Assembly (NCBI GenBank): GCA_050115555.1
Contig: JASFQI010000257.1
Location: 1 to 7,115 of the forward strand
Length of the DNA stretch: 7,115 nucleotides
Origin: JASFQI01 sp050115555
Lineage (GTDB): Bacteria > Desulfobacterota > DSM-4660 > Desulfatiglandales > HGW-15
Direction of reading: 5' to 3'
Numbering within the stretch: the first letter of the stretch is position 1; every line of letters starts with the position of its first letter. Shown in pieces: positions 6,208-7,115 of this stretch. The notes under the pieces are model-generated. The model was not told where the DNA came from. It made no database searches and saw nothing but the letters and a program-made list of their open reading frames with translations. Made by a program: the position numbers and the translations under genes.

Positions 6208-6236
6208 TTGCTCCGCCCTCGGGACGATCCTAGAAT
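6208..6236 (+). promoter_or_regulatory. Possible sigma-70 promoter for the ThDP-enzyme gene
   Basis: TTGCTC (6208-6213) and TAGAAT (6231-6236) are spaced by 17 bp, giving a leader of about 58 bases before ATG 6301. The -10 matches at five of six positions. The -35 keeps only TTG, as expected for a promoter that depends on an activator. No sigma-54 GG/GC element was seen in the interval. Confidence 0.38.
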
Positions 6237-6300
6237 GACGCGAGTCAGGAGGGGGTTTCCCCAAGGGGTTTTTCTGCTTTCATGAAAAGGAGGGGCGAAC

Positions 6301-7115
6301 ATGGGCGAGTACACCGGAGCGGAAGTGTTGGTGAAGGCCCTCGCCAAAGAGGGAGTGGAGCACGTCTTCGGAATCAGCGGCCACGGGATCGTGGCGTTGC
6401 TGGAGGCCTTGCGCACAGAGGACGGCATTGATTTCTTTTCCACCCGGCATGAGGAAAATGCGGCCCACATGGCCGATGCCTGGTCCCGCGCCACAGGCCG
6501 GATCGGGGTGTGCTGCTCCACCGTGGGCTCAGGCGCCGCCAACCTCGCAAGCGGCCTCTACGAAGCCTATGCGGACAGCTCGCCTGTCCTGGCTGTCTCG
6601 GCCAATGTCCAAAGACACCTCAGTTATCCATTTGTAGGGGCCCTCGAGGACCTGGATTCCCACGCCTTTTACCGGCCCATCACCAAGTGGAACGCAGCGG
6701 TTCATCAGTGGTCCAGGATCCCCGAGCTGGTACAGAGGGCCTTTCGGGAGGCCCTGAGCGGAAGGCCGGGGCCCGTGCACTTGGACATCCCCCTGGATGT
6801 CCTGCTTCAGAAAGGAGAAGTCGAAGATCTGCCTGAGCCGGCAAGCTACCGCCCGACCGGTCGTCCGAGGGGGGACCAGGGCCTCATCGACAAGGCGGCC
6901 CAGCTGCTCCTGGATGCCCGCAGGCCGCTCCTCGTGGCTGGCGGGGGAGTGATCGCGGCAGAGGCCTGGGAGGCGTTTCAGGAGCTGTCGGATCTCCTGG
7001 GAGCGGCCGCCACCACCAGCCCGATGGGCTCCGGAGCCGTTCCCGCCCATCATCCACGGTTCTTCGGAGACGGTGGGTGGCTGGGCGGAAACGCCGTCAT
7101 CCAGGCCCTCCAGGA
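6301..7115 (+). CDS. Thiamine-diphosphate enzyme, acetolactate synthase superfamily (N-terminal part)
   Basis: The gene runs off the window after 271 codons; family members are usually 530-600 residues. The N-terminal pyrimidine-binding domain (about 1-165) includes VFGISGHG (22-29), the catalytic-glutamate motif RHEENAAHMADAW (E51) and GVCCSTVGSGAANLASGL. It ends with RPGPVHLDIPLDVL. The central domain then begins, with a run of small residues (LLVAGGGVIAAEAW). The C-terminal GDG ThDP/Mg motif must lie beyond the edge. AAGGAGGGG at 6287-6295, 7 bases from ATG 6301, fixes the start. The reaction is unassigned. Acetolactate synthase, sulfoacetaldehyde acetyltransferase, sulfopyruvate or benzoylformate decarboxylase and others share this half. 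GISGHG in place of the usual GxPGG loop, and STVGSG in place of TSGPG, argue against a standard biosynthetic IlvB. Divergence from a ligand-sensing regulator suggests an inducible, probably catabolic, role. Confidence 0.88.
   Translation, partial: MGEYTGAEVLVKALAKEGVEHVFGISGHGIVALLEALRTEDGIDFFSTRHEENAAHMADAWSRATGRIGVCCSTVGSGAANLASGLYEAYADSSPVLAVSANVQRHLSYPFVGALEDLDSHAFYRPITKWNAAVHQWSRIPELVQRAFREALSGRPGPVHLDIPLDVLLQKGEVEDLPEPASYRPTGRPRGDQGLIDKAAQLLLDARRPLLVAGGGVIAAEAWEAFQELSDLLGAAATTSPMGSGAVPAHHPRFFGDGGWLGGNAVIQALQ

Noticed and set aside
6529..7053. 174-codon minus-strand open frame opposite the ThDP enzyme
   Set aside because: It has low-complexity Gly/Arg/Pro composition, no motif, and lies antisense to a well-supported gene.

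Overview
The window is GC-rich bacterial DNA with tightly packed genes and clear Shine-Dalgarno sites. Ferredoxin-linked 2-oxoacid metabolism, an iron-type superoxide dismutase and a GAF/PAS-like LuxR regulator fit an anaerobic or microaerotolerant bacterium. Desulfobacterota/'deltaproteobacterial' ancestry is my guess. No rRNA or other phylogenetic marker is present, so the taxonomy is inference.

Layout. (1) 1-954, plus strand: the last ~29 codons of a 2-oxoacid:ferredoxin oxidoreductase alpha subunit, overlapped by the complete beta subunit. This is a translationally coupled pair that would oxidatively decarboxylate a 2-oxoacid to an acyl-CoA and reduce ferredoxin. (2) 958-4554, minus strand: a run of genes read right to left. 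It contains a GH13 glucan-active enzyme (branching-enzyme/TreZ-like), a YhbS-type GNAT acetyltransferase, a two-helix LapA-domain membrane protein, an Fe superoxide dismutase, and a possible 56-codon Lys/Glu-rich small protein whose end lies 3 bp from the end of the beta-subunit gene. A strong inverted repeat (1196-1247) lies between the last two. (3) 4555-4866: no intact gene. It holds an open frame without a start that looks like the broken C-terminal tail of a group II intron-type reverse transcriptase. (4) 4867-6048, minus strand: a LuxR-family regulator with GAF-like and PAS-like sensor regions. (5) 6049-6300: a divergent control region with a good sigma-70 promoter for the regulator, a weaker one for the next gene, and an imperfect inverted repeat between them. 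(6) 6301-7115, plus strand: the N-terminal half of a thiamine-diphosphate enzyme of the acetolactate synthase superfamily, cut by the window edge.

The LuxR regulator probably controls the divergent ThDP enzyme, because they share a promoter region with a candidate operator. The lapA-like and sodB genes are close enough to be co-transcribed. The GH13 enzyme and acetyltransferase may belong to the same transcript but have no obvious functional link. No CRISPR array, tRNA, complete insertion sequence or clearly novel multi-gene system is visible.
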